From contig JAQQAL010000011.1 of assembly GCA_028532855.1 (NCBI GenBank), positions 186,001-250,000 on the forward strand: a DNA stretch of 64,000 nt, in the 5' to 3' direction. Positions 34,255 to 42,678 of this stretch are shown here, in pieces. Positions within the stretch are counted from its first letter, which is position 1; each line of letters starts with the position of its first letter. The notes under the pieces were generated by a model, which saw only the letters and a program-made list of their open reading frames with translations, was not told where the DNA came from and searched no databases. The translations under genes were made by a program, and so were the position numbers. Source of the stretch: Candidatus Thalassospirochaeta sargassi. Its GTDB lineage: Bacteria; Spirochaetota; Spirochaetia; UBA9216.

Positions 34255-34964
34255 AGTCTCCTCAGACGCTCGTAGGCGGCCTGTATACGCTTGAAGGCGT
34301 CTTCTGTTATCGCTCGCTGCTCTTCGCTTAATTCGGCTGCTGTATCGGGATGGAAGGCGGCGGCCAGTATGTGATACTGCCTTTTAATCTCTTCAGCCCC
34401 CGCTCCGGGTGTCAGTCCAAGGATAGTAAAATCGTTTTCACTATAGCCGACGGAGGCTTCCTTATCAGTTTTTGAGCTGCTGCCGGGAGCTGCGTGGCCC
34501 TCCGGGTCAATTCCTGTATAAAGCAGCATTTTTAAGAGGGCTTCTCTCTGCTCAGCTTCCGCGTTTTCATTAAAAAACCTCGCGGCTGCGGTATAATCCG
34601 GGCCCTCGCATTCCATGAGCGCTTCGGCGCAGGATCGGGGTGCTTCCGGGAAAAAGAGCGGCACCGCGGCTTCTGCAAGCTCAAGCCGGGCCTGATCTTT
34701 GCGGCAGGTTTTCCAGGCTATTGAAACACCCGCAGCTGCGGTGAAGGCTTTTCGGTTGCTTTGGAGAAGTTCAGAGTAAGATTGTGAGTCCGGTTTTTTA
34801 AAGAATCTAATCAGCTGTCTTTTTTCCCTTATTCCGGCGGTAAGCTGATCGATCAGGGCTCCGCCTGTAAAGCCGAACAGAACCCCGAAAGGACCCGCTG
34901 CCAGACCGGTCAGCGCGCCGGCGGCCTTGAAGATATGGTTTCGAGGGTTAAAGGGCAGCTTCAT
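34251..34964 (-). CDS. J-domain protein (DjlA-like)
   Basis: 237 residues. The N terminus has a Gly-rich hydrophobic stretch ([28 protein letters not shown], about residues 12-39 in all) that could dip into the membrane. The middle resembles a TerB-like helical domain. The C-terminal 65 residues are a J domain with the HPD motif (AAAFHPDT) that stimulates DnaK ATPase. The arrangement matches DjlA-type co-chaperones. It overlaps the upstream membrane protein gene by one base and is the last of three genes on this strand. Confidence 0.8.
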   Translation of the reverse strand: MKLPFNPRNHIFKAAGALTGLAAGPFGVLFGFTGGALIDQLTAGIREKRQLIRFFKKPDSQSYSELLQSNRKAFTAAAGVSIAWKTCRKDQARLELAEAAVPLFFPEAPRSCAEALMECEGPDYTAAARFFNENAEAEQREALLKMLLYTGIDPEGHAAPGSSSKTDKEASVGYSENDFTILGLTPGAGAEEIKRQYHILAAAFHPDTAAELSEEQRAITEDAFKRIQAAYERLRRL

Positions 34965-36712
34965 CAGGCCGCGGAACCACTCTCCCGGCTGTTATCCATG
35001 CTTCCTGAACTCAGGCCTGCAATCAACAGAAAGGCTGACAGAAGCAGAATAATCTGGCTCGCGGCAAGCAGAGAAATAGCGGCCGGTTTACCGAAGCTGA
35101 GGAATATCCACGAACAGAGCAGGCGCATCGCGTACAGGTAGGTTTCGCAGAAGAGGGCGGTAATGTAAACGACCACCGGCAGCAGTATAAAGCCTGCAAC
35201 AGGGACTCTTCCGGAAAAGCGCCGGTATTTCCATCCCAGGGCGATAGCTGCAAGGCTCAGGATAATAAATCCGCAGGGGTTAAGTATTCTTGTGATTATT
35301 TCAATATAAAGGGGTTCAACCATCCATCCGTAGCCGGATATTACCGGCTCGTATTCAATCAGGTCGATTAGACTCATTTTATGGTATATATCCGAGCCGC
35401 CGAGCCCGCTCAGGTGGGTCCATTCAACATTCAGTTTCAATGTATTATATAGTTCGGGCATACTGTCGGTCTGCAGATATTCGGGATATATCTTCAGGTT
35501 GCTGTTTTCCCTGTCGATGCCGTTTAAGACTATGTGATCACCGCTCAGCTTTCCGTATTCTGCAATTATATGGCGGTTTACACCGGTTCCGTCAAATCTT
35601 ATTGCTTCAATGTTCCTGAAGTAGGTACCGGAAGGAATGGTAACCATCTTGCCGAAATATACAAGCTCACGTTCAAATTCATCCGTACTGTTCAGAAAGG
35701 CTATATCGTTAATGCCCGGGAAGTTTAGAGCTTCTTCAGCTTCGCCGGTAAAATAAGTGAGTTCTCTTGTTTTGCGACGGCTTTCATCCAGATATTTTAA
35801 AACATCAGGGTCTTCAGGATGATCAACATTCAGCTGATTGAAGAGGTAGTAGGCATCAATAGGTTTGCCGGCAAGAAGCAGTTCAGTTCCCCTCTTTTTC
35901 TCGGAGAACAGCCTGAACTCCTCCTCATCCTCTTTTGAGGGTTCTGTTCTGGAAAGGGCTGTCCACGCCCTGGTGCTGATGCTGCCTGATTCGGCCGAGC
36001 TTCCTGAGAGTCCTGAAGCAATCTGTGCGTAGTAATAGGCTGAATAATAGTCTTCAATGTCCAGATAGTGCCTGGCCAGCCTCAGCGCATCGTCATAGCT
36101 TAGATCAAGATTATCGGCGTAGTCTGCTGATTCCTCATCCTCAATGCTTTTTGCTGAATACTGATTTTCTATTCTTGCTTCAACCGCTCGTAGCAGCGTA
36201 AGCCCGTCGGCATCATCCTCTTTTATTGCCAGATACCGCCTTACTGCTTCTTCCGCGTCAAACAATCTTCCATCATCGGCAGCGGCCCGGGCCTGTTCAA
36301 GATAAGCCCTTGAGGTCTTCGTCAGATGAGTATAGTTGTCGATATTCCTGTGCAGCCGGGGTTTGAATATTTCATTCCCGACAAAAAAGAGGGCCGTCAG
36401 ACTCAGGAGAATGATGATTATAATGGTGACGAATTTACTGAAAACCCTGGTAGTCAGCATATCGAAACCGGATGCTGAACGGGCTTCAGGGTAAAAAACG
36501 GAAAAGGTAAAAATAATGGCGACAGCCTGTACCGGGATCAGATAGTTAAAAAACTGAAGCATGGTATTATAAATAATCCACCCGCTTCTGAAGTAAATGT
36601 CAATATCCCGCGGGGCAAACTTAAAGTTGTTTAATATCAGAAAAAAAAGAAATGCGATAATATATGAGGCTGCAGTGATTATCAGAAATCTTGCCGGTAT
36701 TTTAAGGTTCAT
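34964..36712 (-). CDS. Membrane protein with LptF/G-like topology and a TPR-like insertion
   Basis: 582 residues. Three hydrophobic segments at about 8-28, 58-75 and 93-112, a large soluble part at 113-470, then three more at 473-495, 503-525 and 543-567. This 3+3 topology with a periplasmic domain is that of LptF/LptG, the inner-membrane subunits of the lipopolysaccharide exporter. Residues 340-440 look like the beta jellyroll (VTIPSGTYFRNIEAIRF, HIIAEYGKLSGDHIVLNG). Residues 130-310 are extra and helical with TPR rhythm (ARAAADDGRLFDAEEAVRRYL). The family call is a hypothesis. It overlaps both neighbours. Confidence 0.55.
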   Translation of the reverse strand: MNLKIPARFLIITAASYIIAFLFFLILNNFKFAPRDIDIYFRSGWIIYNTMLQFFNYLIPVQAVAIIFTFSVFYPEARSASGFDMLTTRVFSKFVTIIIIILLSLTALFFVGNEIFKPRLHRNIDNYTHLTKTSRAYLEQARAAADDGRLFDAEEAVRRYLAIKEDDADGLTLLRAVEARIENQYSAKSIEDEESADYADNLDLSYDDALRLARHYLDIEDYYSAYYYAQIASGLSGSSAESGSISTRAWTALSRTEPSKEDEEEFRLFSEKKRGTELLLAGKPIDAYYLFNQLNVDHPEDPDVLKYLDESRRKTRELTYFTGEAEEALNFPGINDIAFLNSTDEFERELVYFGKMVTIPSGTYFRNIEAIRFDGTGVNRHIIAEYGKLSGDHIVLNGIDRENSNLKIYPEYLQTDSMPELYNTLKLNVEWTHLSGLGGSDIYHKMSLIDLIEYEPVISGYGWMVEPLYIEIITRILNPCGFIILSLAAIALGWKYRRFSGRVPVAGFILLPVVVYITALFCETYLYAMRLLCSWIFLSFGKPAAISLLAASQIILLLSAFLLIAGLSSGSMDNSRESGSAA

Positions 36713-37674
36713 GCCGTCCTCCTGCTGCGCGCGTTGGGGCCCAGAGCCTTAGAGAGCATGCCGAAAAGGACTATCAATACTGTGCAGGCTGCAAGACTGA
36801 GCATGGGAATATTTCCGGGAGCAGTGCCGCCGAAGAGGGTCTCCGATATAAAGTCAGTCTCGTTCGAGACAAAGGCAAAAAGATAGAAAACAAGCCGGTG
36901 GAGAGCAAGGATTATCATAAAATCAAGCAGGGGCCAGACTGTGGCGCCTCGAAACAGTAGACATGCCATCAGGAAAGAGGTAAGAACCGCTGTTAAAACT
37001 AAATACTGAATCTCGTCTGACACCGCCGATTTTTTCATAACAATGTTAAGCAGCTCGATGTCGGCTGTAAATCCGCTAAGCAGACTTTCTGCGCTGAAGG
37101 TGGAATTGAAAACAGGATTAGAGGGCCTGACGTCGATTGTTCTGCCGTCTCCGAGGTTCAGTGCAGGCTCTGCACCGCCTGTCAGCCTGCCTTCTTCATA
37201 ATATTTGAACCCCGGCAGATCACTGTCGGTTTTTCGTACTATTATTCCATCAATAGCGCTGCTGTCTTCAGCATCAATCCTGTCGGTATAAATAATTCCA
37301 GTGTCGGTCGAATGAAGTTTTCGCTCGTTAAAGGGCTGAAAGGCAACCGCATCCTGATTATACGTCATGGCCGCGGTAAATCTGTAACCGAAGAACAGCA
37401 CAGCGAAGGCCGCTCCGGCTGTAAGGATGACTGCTGCCGGGTTCATGCGATTATTCCGGTAACTGAAATATGTGAACAGCAGGCCTGATGTTACCGAAGG
37501 CAGGATAATCCGGCCTGCGGCCGCAGGAAGGAACAGCAGAAGACTGTTTGCAGTTTCAATCGAAGGAGAAATCCATCGGCCCCAGCTGAAAATGAGAGCG
37601 AAAGCAAGGAAAATAAAAGCGCTCAGAAGCCCCAATAAAATAAATTTCAGGAGCGGCATGAAGATTTTTCTCAT
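36709..37674 (-). CDS. Membrane protein, possible second LptF/G-like subunit
   Basis: 321 residues with hydrophobic segments near residues 10-30, 45-65 and 80-103, a soluble region of about 120 residues containing beta segments (GIIYTDRIDAEDSSAIDGIIVRK-type), and further segments near 226-245, 250-268 and 293-312. The 3+3 layout mirrors the next gene and both are translationally coupled (overlap of four bases), as expected for a heterodimer. It has no sequence motif that I recognise. It is divergent from the ECF sigma gene. Confidence 0.5.
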   Translation of the reverse strand: MRKIFMPLLKFILLGLLSAFIFLAFALIFSWGRWISPSIETANSLLLFLPAAAGRIILPSVTSGLLFTYFSYRNNRMNPAAVILTAGAAFAVLFFGYRFTAAMTYNQDAVAFQPFNERKLHSTDTGIIYTDRIDAEDSSAIDGIIVRKTDSDLPGFKYYEEGRLTGGAEPALNLGDGRTIDVRPSNPVFNSTFSAESLLSGFTADIELLNIVMKKSAVSDEIQYLVLTAVLTSFLMACLLFRGATVWPLLDFMIILALHRLVFYLFAFVSNETDFISETLFGGTAPGNIPMLSLAACTVLIVLFGMLSKALGPNARSRRTA

Positions 37675-37683
37675 AATATCAGA

Positions 37684-37712
37684 ATTCTATCATGTCGATA
37701 TTCATAATGCAA
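37684..37712 (-). promoter_or_regulatory. Candidate promoter of the membrane-protein/J-domain operon
   Basis: On the minus strand TTGCAT (37707-37712), 17 bases, TAGAAT (37684-37689), then the ATG at 37674 after nine bases with no Shine-Dalgarno. Confidence 0.35.
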
Positions 37713-37777
37713 CAAGGGTATTAAAAAATCAGATTTTTTTAAAAATTTTTGAATAAATACGGGGAGCAACTGTATTA

Positions 37778-38290
37778 ATGGGCAGTATGAAAGAGAATGA
37801 AGCATTTTCCGCGATGTTTAGAGCCTATGATCGCAGGATTTACTATACAGCTTACCGTTATATAGGCAGCAGAGAAGAGGCTTCTGATATAACGCAGGAG
37901 GTATTTCTCCGGGCATGGAGAAACTACTCAAGCCTGGATCTGAACCGACCAGTCTATCCCTGGCTTTTCAGAATCACGAAGAATCTCTGTATTAACAGGG
38001 CCCGGAGAAAATCCGGTTCGGAGGCGGGGCTTGAGTTTCCCGAACTTCAGCCGGGGACTGAGTCAGTTGAAAAAGAGGTTACTCAGCGTGAGTCGAGGAA
38101 GGAAATCCGGGAGGCTGTTATGGCTCTTCCTGATAAATTCAGGGAAATCATTATTCTAAAACACTATGATGAGTGTTCGTATGATGAGATGTCCGAGATT
38201 CTCGATATTCCAAAGGGGACTGTAATGTCGCGGCTGTTCAATGCACGTAAAATGCTTAAAAAGAATTTGGAGGAAAAGCATGAATTGTGA
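37778..38290 (+). CDS. ECF-type RNA polymerase sigma factor
   Basis: 170 residues. Region 2 (MFRAYDRRIYYTAYRYIGSREEASDITQEVFLRAWRN) and region 4 (ALPDKFREIIILKHYDECSYDEMSEILDIPKGTVMSRLFNARKML) are the two domains of group 4 sigma factors; region 3 is absent. GGGGAG lies before the ATG. It overlaps a zinc-finger anti-sigma gene by 11 bases, the usual arrangement in which the antisigma holds the sigma until an envelope or redox signal. The operon ends with a YbjQ protein and a terminator. Confidence 0.93.
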   Translation: MGSMKENEAFSAMFRAYDRRIYYTAYRYIGSREEASDITQEVFLRAWRNYSSLDLNRPVYPWLFRITKNLCINRARRKSGSEAGLEFPELQPGTESVEKEVTQRESRKEIREAVMALPDKFREIIILKHYDECSYDEMSEILDIPKGTVMSRLFNARKMLKKNLEEKHEL

Positions 38291-38714
38291 AGATGCAAAA
38301 TACAAATGCCAGCTGCTTATAGACGACGAGCTCAATGAGGAAGAAATTGCCCCTCTAATGGGACATCTTGAATCCTGCTATAAATGCAGGGATGAATATA
38401 TTGGGCTCTTGAAGCTCAGGCGGAAATTAAACGGAATAAAGGGTCCGGCTCCTGATGAAGAATGGTTTGAGAACCTGAGCCGAAACAAGGGCCGGCGCTT
38501 TGCGGGCGGTGCGGGATTTATTCTTATGGTTGTATCCTGGCTGCTGTTGGCCGGCTATGCACTATACTCCCTTTTCTCCGATTCCGGTGAGGGGTTGTTT
38601 ATAAAAATTGTAGTTGCCGCGGCGGTTGTATCTGTTATAGTTCTATTCATAACGGCACTGACCGATCGCATAAAAGAAAGTAAAACGGACAAATACAAGG
38701 GGGTAATTAAATGA
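38280..38714 (+). CDS. Zinc-finger anti-sigma factor
   Basis: 144 residues from ATG 38280, inside the end of the sigma gene; an upstream in-frame start would duplicate sigma coding sequence and is rejected. The N terminus has the ZAS domain: Cys2 and the HLESCYKC (His-x3-Cys-x2-Cys) motif near residue 29. Two hydrophobic segments (about residues 80-100 and 107-127) anchor it in the inner membrane, with a short basic tail. It should bind the ECF sigma factor and release it on signal. Confidence 0.88.
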   Translation: MNCEDAKYKCQLLIDDELNEEEIAPLMGHLESCYKCRDEYIGLLKLRRKLNGIKGPAPDEEWFENLSRNKGRRFAGGAGFILMVVSWLLLAGYALYSLFSDSGEGLFIKIVVAAAVVSVIVLFITALTDRIKESKTDKYKGVIK

Positions 38715-39040
38715 GTGATAACGGAATCATTCTTGTAACCACGGACAATATTCCGGGAAGGAGTATTACGAAGGTAATGGGGATGGCCCGCGGAAATACA
38801 ATCCGTGCAAGGCATATGGGTAAGGATATTATGGCCGGGTTTAAAAACATGGTCGGCGGAGAGATTGCAGATTACACAAAGATGATGGCTGAATCACGCG
38901 AGCAGGCCCTCGACCGGCTTATCGAAGACGCCGAATCGCTTGGGGCGGATGCTGTAATAGGGATCAGGTTTACAACCACAAGTCTTATGCAGGGTGCAGC
39001 GGAATTCCTGGTTTACGGTACGGCGGTCAAATTGGACTAA
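38711..39040 (+). CDS. YbjQ-family (UPF0145) protein
   Basis: 109 residues of the heavy-metal-binding-domain-like YbjQ family: VTTDNIPGRSITKVMGMARGNTIRA, then ALDRLIEDAESLGADAVIGIRF and a closing YGTAVKLD. These small proteins form pentamers of unknown function. It overlaps the anti-sigma gene by four bases, so it is part of the ECF operon and may be linked to the stress it senses. A terminator follows at 39077-39113. Confidence 0.9.
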   Translation: MSDNGIILVTTDNIPGRSITKVMGMARGNTIRARHMGKDIMAGFKNMVGGEIADYTKMMAESREQALDRLIEDAESLGADAVIGIRFTTTSLMQGAAEFLVYGTAVKLD

Positions 39041-39076
39041 TTCTTTATATTGTAAAACGTTGTAACACCATAAAAG

Positions 39077-39113
39077 GCGGACGGGGAAGTTTTTTTCCTT
39101 GCCCGCTTTTTTT
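39077..39113 (+). terminator. Rho-independent terminator after the ECF operon
   Basis: GCGGACGGGG (39077-39086) pairs with CCTTGCCCGC (39097-39106) with one mismatch and two G-U pairs, followed by seven T. It separates ybjQ from the sigma-54 activator gene. Confidence 0.8.
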
Positions 39114-39156
39114 AAATTTGGTAGGATAATTGCAGATATTAAACGGAATTTAAAAA

Positions 39157-40305
39157 ATGATAAAAGTGCTTTTTGTCGAAAATAACCTCCCGGATCGTAT
39201 TTTAATCAGCAGTCGTATCCCTGATTACTGTATAGTTATTAATGTCGACAGCATCACAGATGTCCTTCCTTTGATTGCAAATACAGAAACAGACATTCTC
39301 ATTCTCGGGCCGTCAATTGATGAAGACTGCAGGCGCCTCTTAACCGAGGCCAGAGCTGCGGGAAAGCCTGAGCGGATAATTATTTTCTCAAGAGAGACAG
39401 TTTCTGCGGTCGCAGACTGTGAGTCGGGTACTTGTTCAGATGTGGAATATATAAACCTGCCGCATGGGTTTGATCTTTTTCAGAAAATCTTTTATGAAAT
39501 TTTTAAGAACAGGCTGAATGAGATTATGACCAGCTCAACCTATCGTCTGAATAAAAAAATGTCGGCTCTTATCGGTTCTTCGCATCAGATAAGTGATGTA
39601 AAAGACCGGATTATAAAATTTGCCCCGGCGCCGGGACCTGTGCTGATTACCGGTGAAAGCGGAACCGGGAAGGATATTGTAGCACGGCTGCTGCATGAGC
39701 TTTCCGACAGGTCTGATTCGGTGTTTCACCCGCTTAACGCGGCTACAATAGCAAAGGAGCTGGCGGCAGTTGAATTATTCGGCAGTGATCCCGGTGCGTA
39801 TACCGGAGCCCGCAGTAGACACGGCTGTTTTGAATATAGCGACGGCGGAACCCTCTTTCTGGATGAGATTGCGGAACTGGATATGCAGATTCAGGCTGAG
39901 CTGCTTCGAACACTGGAAAGCGGGTTGGTGCAGCGGGTAGGCGGTAATAAAAAAATAGCAGTCGATGTAAGACTGATAGCAGCGACAAACTGCAATCTCG
40001 CAACAGCCGTGAATGAGGGGCGTTTCCGGTCGGACCTGCTGTATCGAATAGATATGTTCAGAATTCATCTTGCTCCCCTTCGGGCGCGAAAAGAAGACAT
40101 CCCCGACCTTCTCATGCATTTCAGCGAGCAGCTCAGGCTTGAGCGGCCCAACAGGCATTGGGAGTTTTCAGATTCATTTCTGGATAAGCTGTTCGACTAT
40201 GACTGGCCGGGCAATATTCGTGAATTGAGAAACGTATTCAGACGGGCTGTATATACAGCCGACAGTACAATTCTGACTGCTGAATCGGTGAGATTTGATT
40301 ACTGA
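39157..40305 (+). CDS. Sigma-54-dependent activator (AAA+) with degenerate receiver and no DNA-binding domain
   Basis: 382 residues. Residues 1-120 look like a receiver-type domain without a clear phospho-acceptor Asp set. The AAA+ domain follows: Walker A GESGTGKD (166-173), the sigma-54 contact loop GAYTGA (213-218, a Tyr variant of GAFTGA), Walker B TLFLDE (232-237), and DWPGNIRELRN. The protein ends at 382 with no Fis-type helix-turn-helix. Activators without that domain are known (for example FlgR and CtcC) and act from solution. It may control flagellar or envelope genes, which is speculation. Confidence 0.87.
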   Translation: MIKVLFVENNLPDRILISSRIPDYCIVINVDSITDVLPLIANTETDILILGPSIDEDCRRLLTEARAAGKPERIIIFSRETVSAVADCESGTCSDVEYINLPHGFDLFQKIFYEIFKNRLNEIMTSSTYRLNKKMSALIGSSHQISDVKDRIIKFAPAPGPVLITGESGTGKDIVARLLHELSDRSDSVFHPLNAATIAKELAAVELFGSDPGAYTGARSRHGCFEYSDGGTLFLDEIAELDMQIQAELLRTLESGLVQRVGGNKKIAVDVRLIAATNCNLATAVNEGRFRSDLLYRIDMFRIHLAPLRARKEDIPDLLMHFSEQLRLERPNRHWEFSDSFLDKLFDYDWPGNIRELRNVFRRAVYTADSTILTAESVRFDY

Positions 40306-40322
40306 TGGAAATTCGAACCGGG

Positions 40323-40790
40323 CTAGAGCTTTCTTACTCCGCCGGCTTCAACTACTGCAATAACACCTTCTGAAGTCTCGGCCCAGCCGAGGAAAACTCC
40401 GTATACAAGCAGTTCGGAATTCAGAATAATTTCCTTCGGGTTGACGGTTCGTGAACGGCGAGCTGGGACCATTTCCGAGTATTCGGGCCCGTTGAGAAGG
40501 ATGATGCATTTGGAAACGGTAACCTCGGCGTCGGTTATCCATTCTCCGCTCGCCATCATTAATTCAGCTGAGTAGGCATCCTTGTCCGGGTTTGTAACCG
40601 TACGCTCAATTACGGTTCCGTTAAGAATTACTGCGGTTCCGGCCTCGGGGCTGCTTCCTGTTAAAGCTGAATCAGCCAGGCTGCGTATGGTGATTGACAG
40701 ATCTACAGGTTGAATTCCGTCGTCAGCCCAGGCTGAAAAAGCCGTGAGCATTATTAAAACAACGAATATTTTTTTAATTACCGTCTTCAT
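40323..40790 (-). CDS. Secreted protein of unknown function
   Basis: 155 residues starting at the ATG whose first base is 40790. This gives a signal peptide (MKTVIKKIFVVLIMLTAFSAWA); an in-frame start 12 codons upstream would spoil it and would cover the promoter at 40798-40826. The mature part has many short beta segments (GTAVILNGTVIERTV, VTVSKCIILLNG, LLVYGVFLGWAE) but no known motif. It is convergent with the sigma-54 activator gene. Confidence 0.6.
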   Translation of the reverse strand: MKTVIKKIFVVLIMLTAFSAWADDGIQPVDLSITIRSLADSALTGSSPEAGTAVILNGTVIERTVTNPDKDAYSAELMMASGEWITDAEVTVSKCIILLNGPEYSEMVPARRSRTVNPKEIILNSELLVYGVFLGWAETSEGVIAVVEAGGVRKL

Positions 40791-40797
40791 ATATGCA

Positions 40798-40826
40798 ATT
40801 TTATGATTTAAACCAGTATAGGTCAA
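40798..40826 (-). promoter_or_regulatory. Strong candidate promoter of the secreted protein gene
   Basis: On the minus strand TTGACC (40821-40826), 17 bases, TAAAAT (40798-40803), then ATG after seven bases. Both boxes match consensus in five of six positions. No ribosome binding site is present, so the transcript would be leaderless. Confidence 0.55.
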
Positions 40827-40945
40827 GAAATATAAAATATAATATAAATATATAGCGTTTTTATTCCGATCATTTTAATATAAATTTATAATGCATATTG
40901 AAAAACTGCTATTTGGCTGTTAAACTTAAAGCAGGTTGAGGTACA

Positions 40946-41497
40946 ATGAGTAATAACGATATAGTAACAGGATTTGATGAGGAAAAAGACGACAGTCTGA
41001 AGATCAAACTCCAGGCGGTAGACGGTGTCGAGGGTTGTCTCGTTTTGTTTTTAACGGGATATATCGATACCTATAATTCAAACTTTTTCCAGAAGAGAGT
41101 AACGAAGGCCATCGAGGCCGGATACATTAAACTTATATTTAATTGCAGCGGATTGAATTACGTATCGAGTACCGGTATCGGTTCTTTCACTGCTTTTCTT
41201 AAAGCTGTCAGACCGAGGGGTGGAGATCTTGTACTTCTTGAAATACAGCCCAAGGTATATGAGGTATTCCAGCTTCTGGGATTTTCGCAGTTTTTCAACA
41301 TCAAGGATAATCTTACCGAGGCCGTTGAGTTTTTCGGCGCCGGAGGCGGAACAAAAAGTTCTGATGTTTTTCCGAAAATCTTCCAGTGTCCAATTTGTTC
41401 GAAGAAATTGAAAGCTACCAAATCGGGACGGTTCAGATGTTCCGAATGCAAGACTATTCTTGCAATAGATAATTCGGGTCAGGTTTTTCTAGGATAG
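40946..41497 (+). CDS. STAS-domain anti-anti-sigma protein fused to a zinc ribbon
   Basis: 183 residues. Residues 15-130 form a STAS domain: LVLFLTGYIDTYNS, then NYVSSTGIGSF with Ser74 or Ser75 at the phosphorylation site, and LGFSQFFNI. Residues 145-183 form a zinc ribbon with Cys148, Cys151, Cys165 and Cys168. STAS proteins bind anti-sigma kinases; the zinc ribbon is an uncommon extra. GAGGT lies before the ATG. The gene is seven bases upstream of a response regulator and so may be part of a partner-switch module whose kinase is elsewhere. Confidence 0.87.
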   Translation: MSNNDIVTGFDEEKDDSLKIKLQAVDGVEGCLVLFLTGYIDTYNSNFFQKRVTKAIEAGYIKLIFNCSGLNYVSSTGIGSFTAFLKAVRPRGGDLVLLEIQPKVYEVFQLLGFSQFFNIKDNLTEAVEFFGAGGGTKSSDVFPKIFQCPICSKKLKATKSGRFRCSECKTILAIDNSGQVFLG

Positions 41498-41503
41498 ATA
41501 AAG

Positions 41504-42184
41504 ATGTACAGCAGCGGATTTAGATTATCAGTTTCCGGCTGCGACAGTATCATAAAAAAGAAATTACAGCTGTACGGGGATAAGTATCCTTCCGTACAGC
41601 TTTTTTTTACTCCCCGGCCGTCTAGAGACTTTGATGTCTGTGTAATTTCCGGCTTTGAAGTTATAGAGGTCTTTGAAAACAGAAAAACAAAAATGGAATA
41701 TTTTCCTCCTATTATCGCTTTCGGCCCGGTTGAGGTTATGCCGGCTGCAATTGCGGCAGGCTGTTCCGATTTTCTCTGTGAGCCATGGTCTACTGTCGAG
41801 CTGTTTGAACGGGCGAGACGCTGCCTGGGCGACTCTGCTGTTTATGCGGGTAATCTGTGTATTGTGAGCGGAGTAGAAGGTCAGCTGAGTGTTTATGATG
41901 CTGACGGCGGTCTGCATAAAATGAGGCTGCCGATGCGGGAGTATGAGATTTACAGGCTCTTTGCCGGAAACAGGGGAGAGTATTTTGATCGAGAAAGCAT
42001 TATCCGGCTGCTGACTCCGCCGGATTCGACAGTAGAACTGCAGGGGTCAAGAGCCGCCGACATGCATATTTCCAGGCTTCGCAGAAGAATCAACCGGCTC
42101 CTGGTAGAGGCCGGCGGCAATGCGGCTGACAACCCTGTAATTACGGTTTCCGGACACGGGTGGGGTATCGTTTCGCAGGCCTGA
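41504..42184 (+). CDS. Response-regulator-like protein with OmpR/PhoB-type winged helix
   Basis: 226 residues. Residues 1-115 resemble a receiver domain but the usual acidic pocket is not obvious (VCVISGFEVIEVFE, PPIIAFGPVEVMPAAIAAGCSDFLCEPWS). The C-terminal 95 residues match the trans-reg-C winged helix: LPMREYEIYRLFAGNRGEYFDRESI, DMHISRLRRRINR and ISVSGHGWG-type ending VITVSGHGWGIV. It probably binds DNA without classical phosphorylation. It follows the STAS gene by six bases. Confidence 0.8.
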   Translation: MYSSGFRLSVSGCDSIIKKKLQLYGDKYPSVQLFFTPRPSRDFDVCVISGFEVIEVFENRKTKMEYFPPIIAFGPVEVMPAAIAAGCSDFLCEPWSTVELFERARRCLGDSAVYAGNLCIVSGVEGQLSVYDADGGLHKMRLPMREYEIYRLFAGNRGEYFDRESIIRLLTPPDSTVELQGSRAADMHISRLRRRINRLLVEAGGNAADNPVITVSGHGWGIVSQA

Positions 42185-42197
42185 GGTCCATGTTCAC

Positions 42198-42226
42198 TTG
42201 CTCATTGAATGTCTCTGTGATATCTT
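42198..42226 (+). promoter_or_regulatory. Candidate promoter of fxsA
   Basis: TTGCTC (42198-42203), 17 bases, TATCTT (42221-42226), then ATG at 42234 after seven bases with no Shine-Dalgarno. Confidence 0.35.
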
Positions 42227-42233
42227 ATCGACG

Positions 42234-42677
42234 ATGAATACCAGATTTTTATTGAAACTGCTTGATACGGGTTTTATTTTCAGATTATGCATGATTCTGC
42301 TGGCTCTATCGCTTGTGGTCCTTGGAGAGTTTTTCCTCATGGACTTCATCAGCGGATTCTGGGGTATATATTTCACCCTTGCACTGGCGGCCTCTACCGG
42401 TCTTGCGGGGGTGTTTCTGAGTTATCGCGAAATTACCGCAAGAATCACACTGATAAAAGAGAGTGTTTCAGAGGGTGTTTATTCCGAGAAGGATATGATT
42501 CAGCTTATCGGATCTATCGCTGCGGCCCTTCTTCTACTGCTCCCTGGTTTTATAACCGATTTTTTCGGGATAATAGGCTTCTTTCCCGTTATCAGAATGA
42601 TATACGGAAAGGGCGCTACGCTCGGGATGAGAGCAAAACTTCGAGAAACATACGAGTATCTTAGATTATATGATTAA
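42234..42677 (+). CDS. fxsA: FxsA-family membrane protein
   Basis: 147 residues from ATG 42234; a TTG at 42198 would add 12 residues but overlaps the promoter. Three or four hydrophobic segments are present. The LLLLPGFITDFFGIIGFFPVIR stretch in the second half is the family's clearest mark (two parts: PGFxTDxxG and PxxR). FxsA is a cytoplasmic-membrane protein of unclear role, named for suppressing F-exclusion of phage T7. It is convergent with the tagA-like gene, two bases between stops. Confidence 0.8.
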   Translation: MNTRFLLKLLDTGFIFRLCMILLALSLVVLGEFFLMDFISGFWGIYFTLALAASTGLAGVFLSYREITARITLIKESVSEGVYSEKDMIQLIGSIAAALLLLLPGFITDFFGIIGFFPVIRMIYGKGATLGMRAKLRETYEYLRLYD

Positions 42678-42678
42678 A

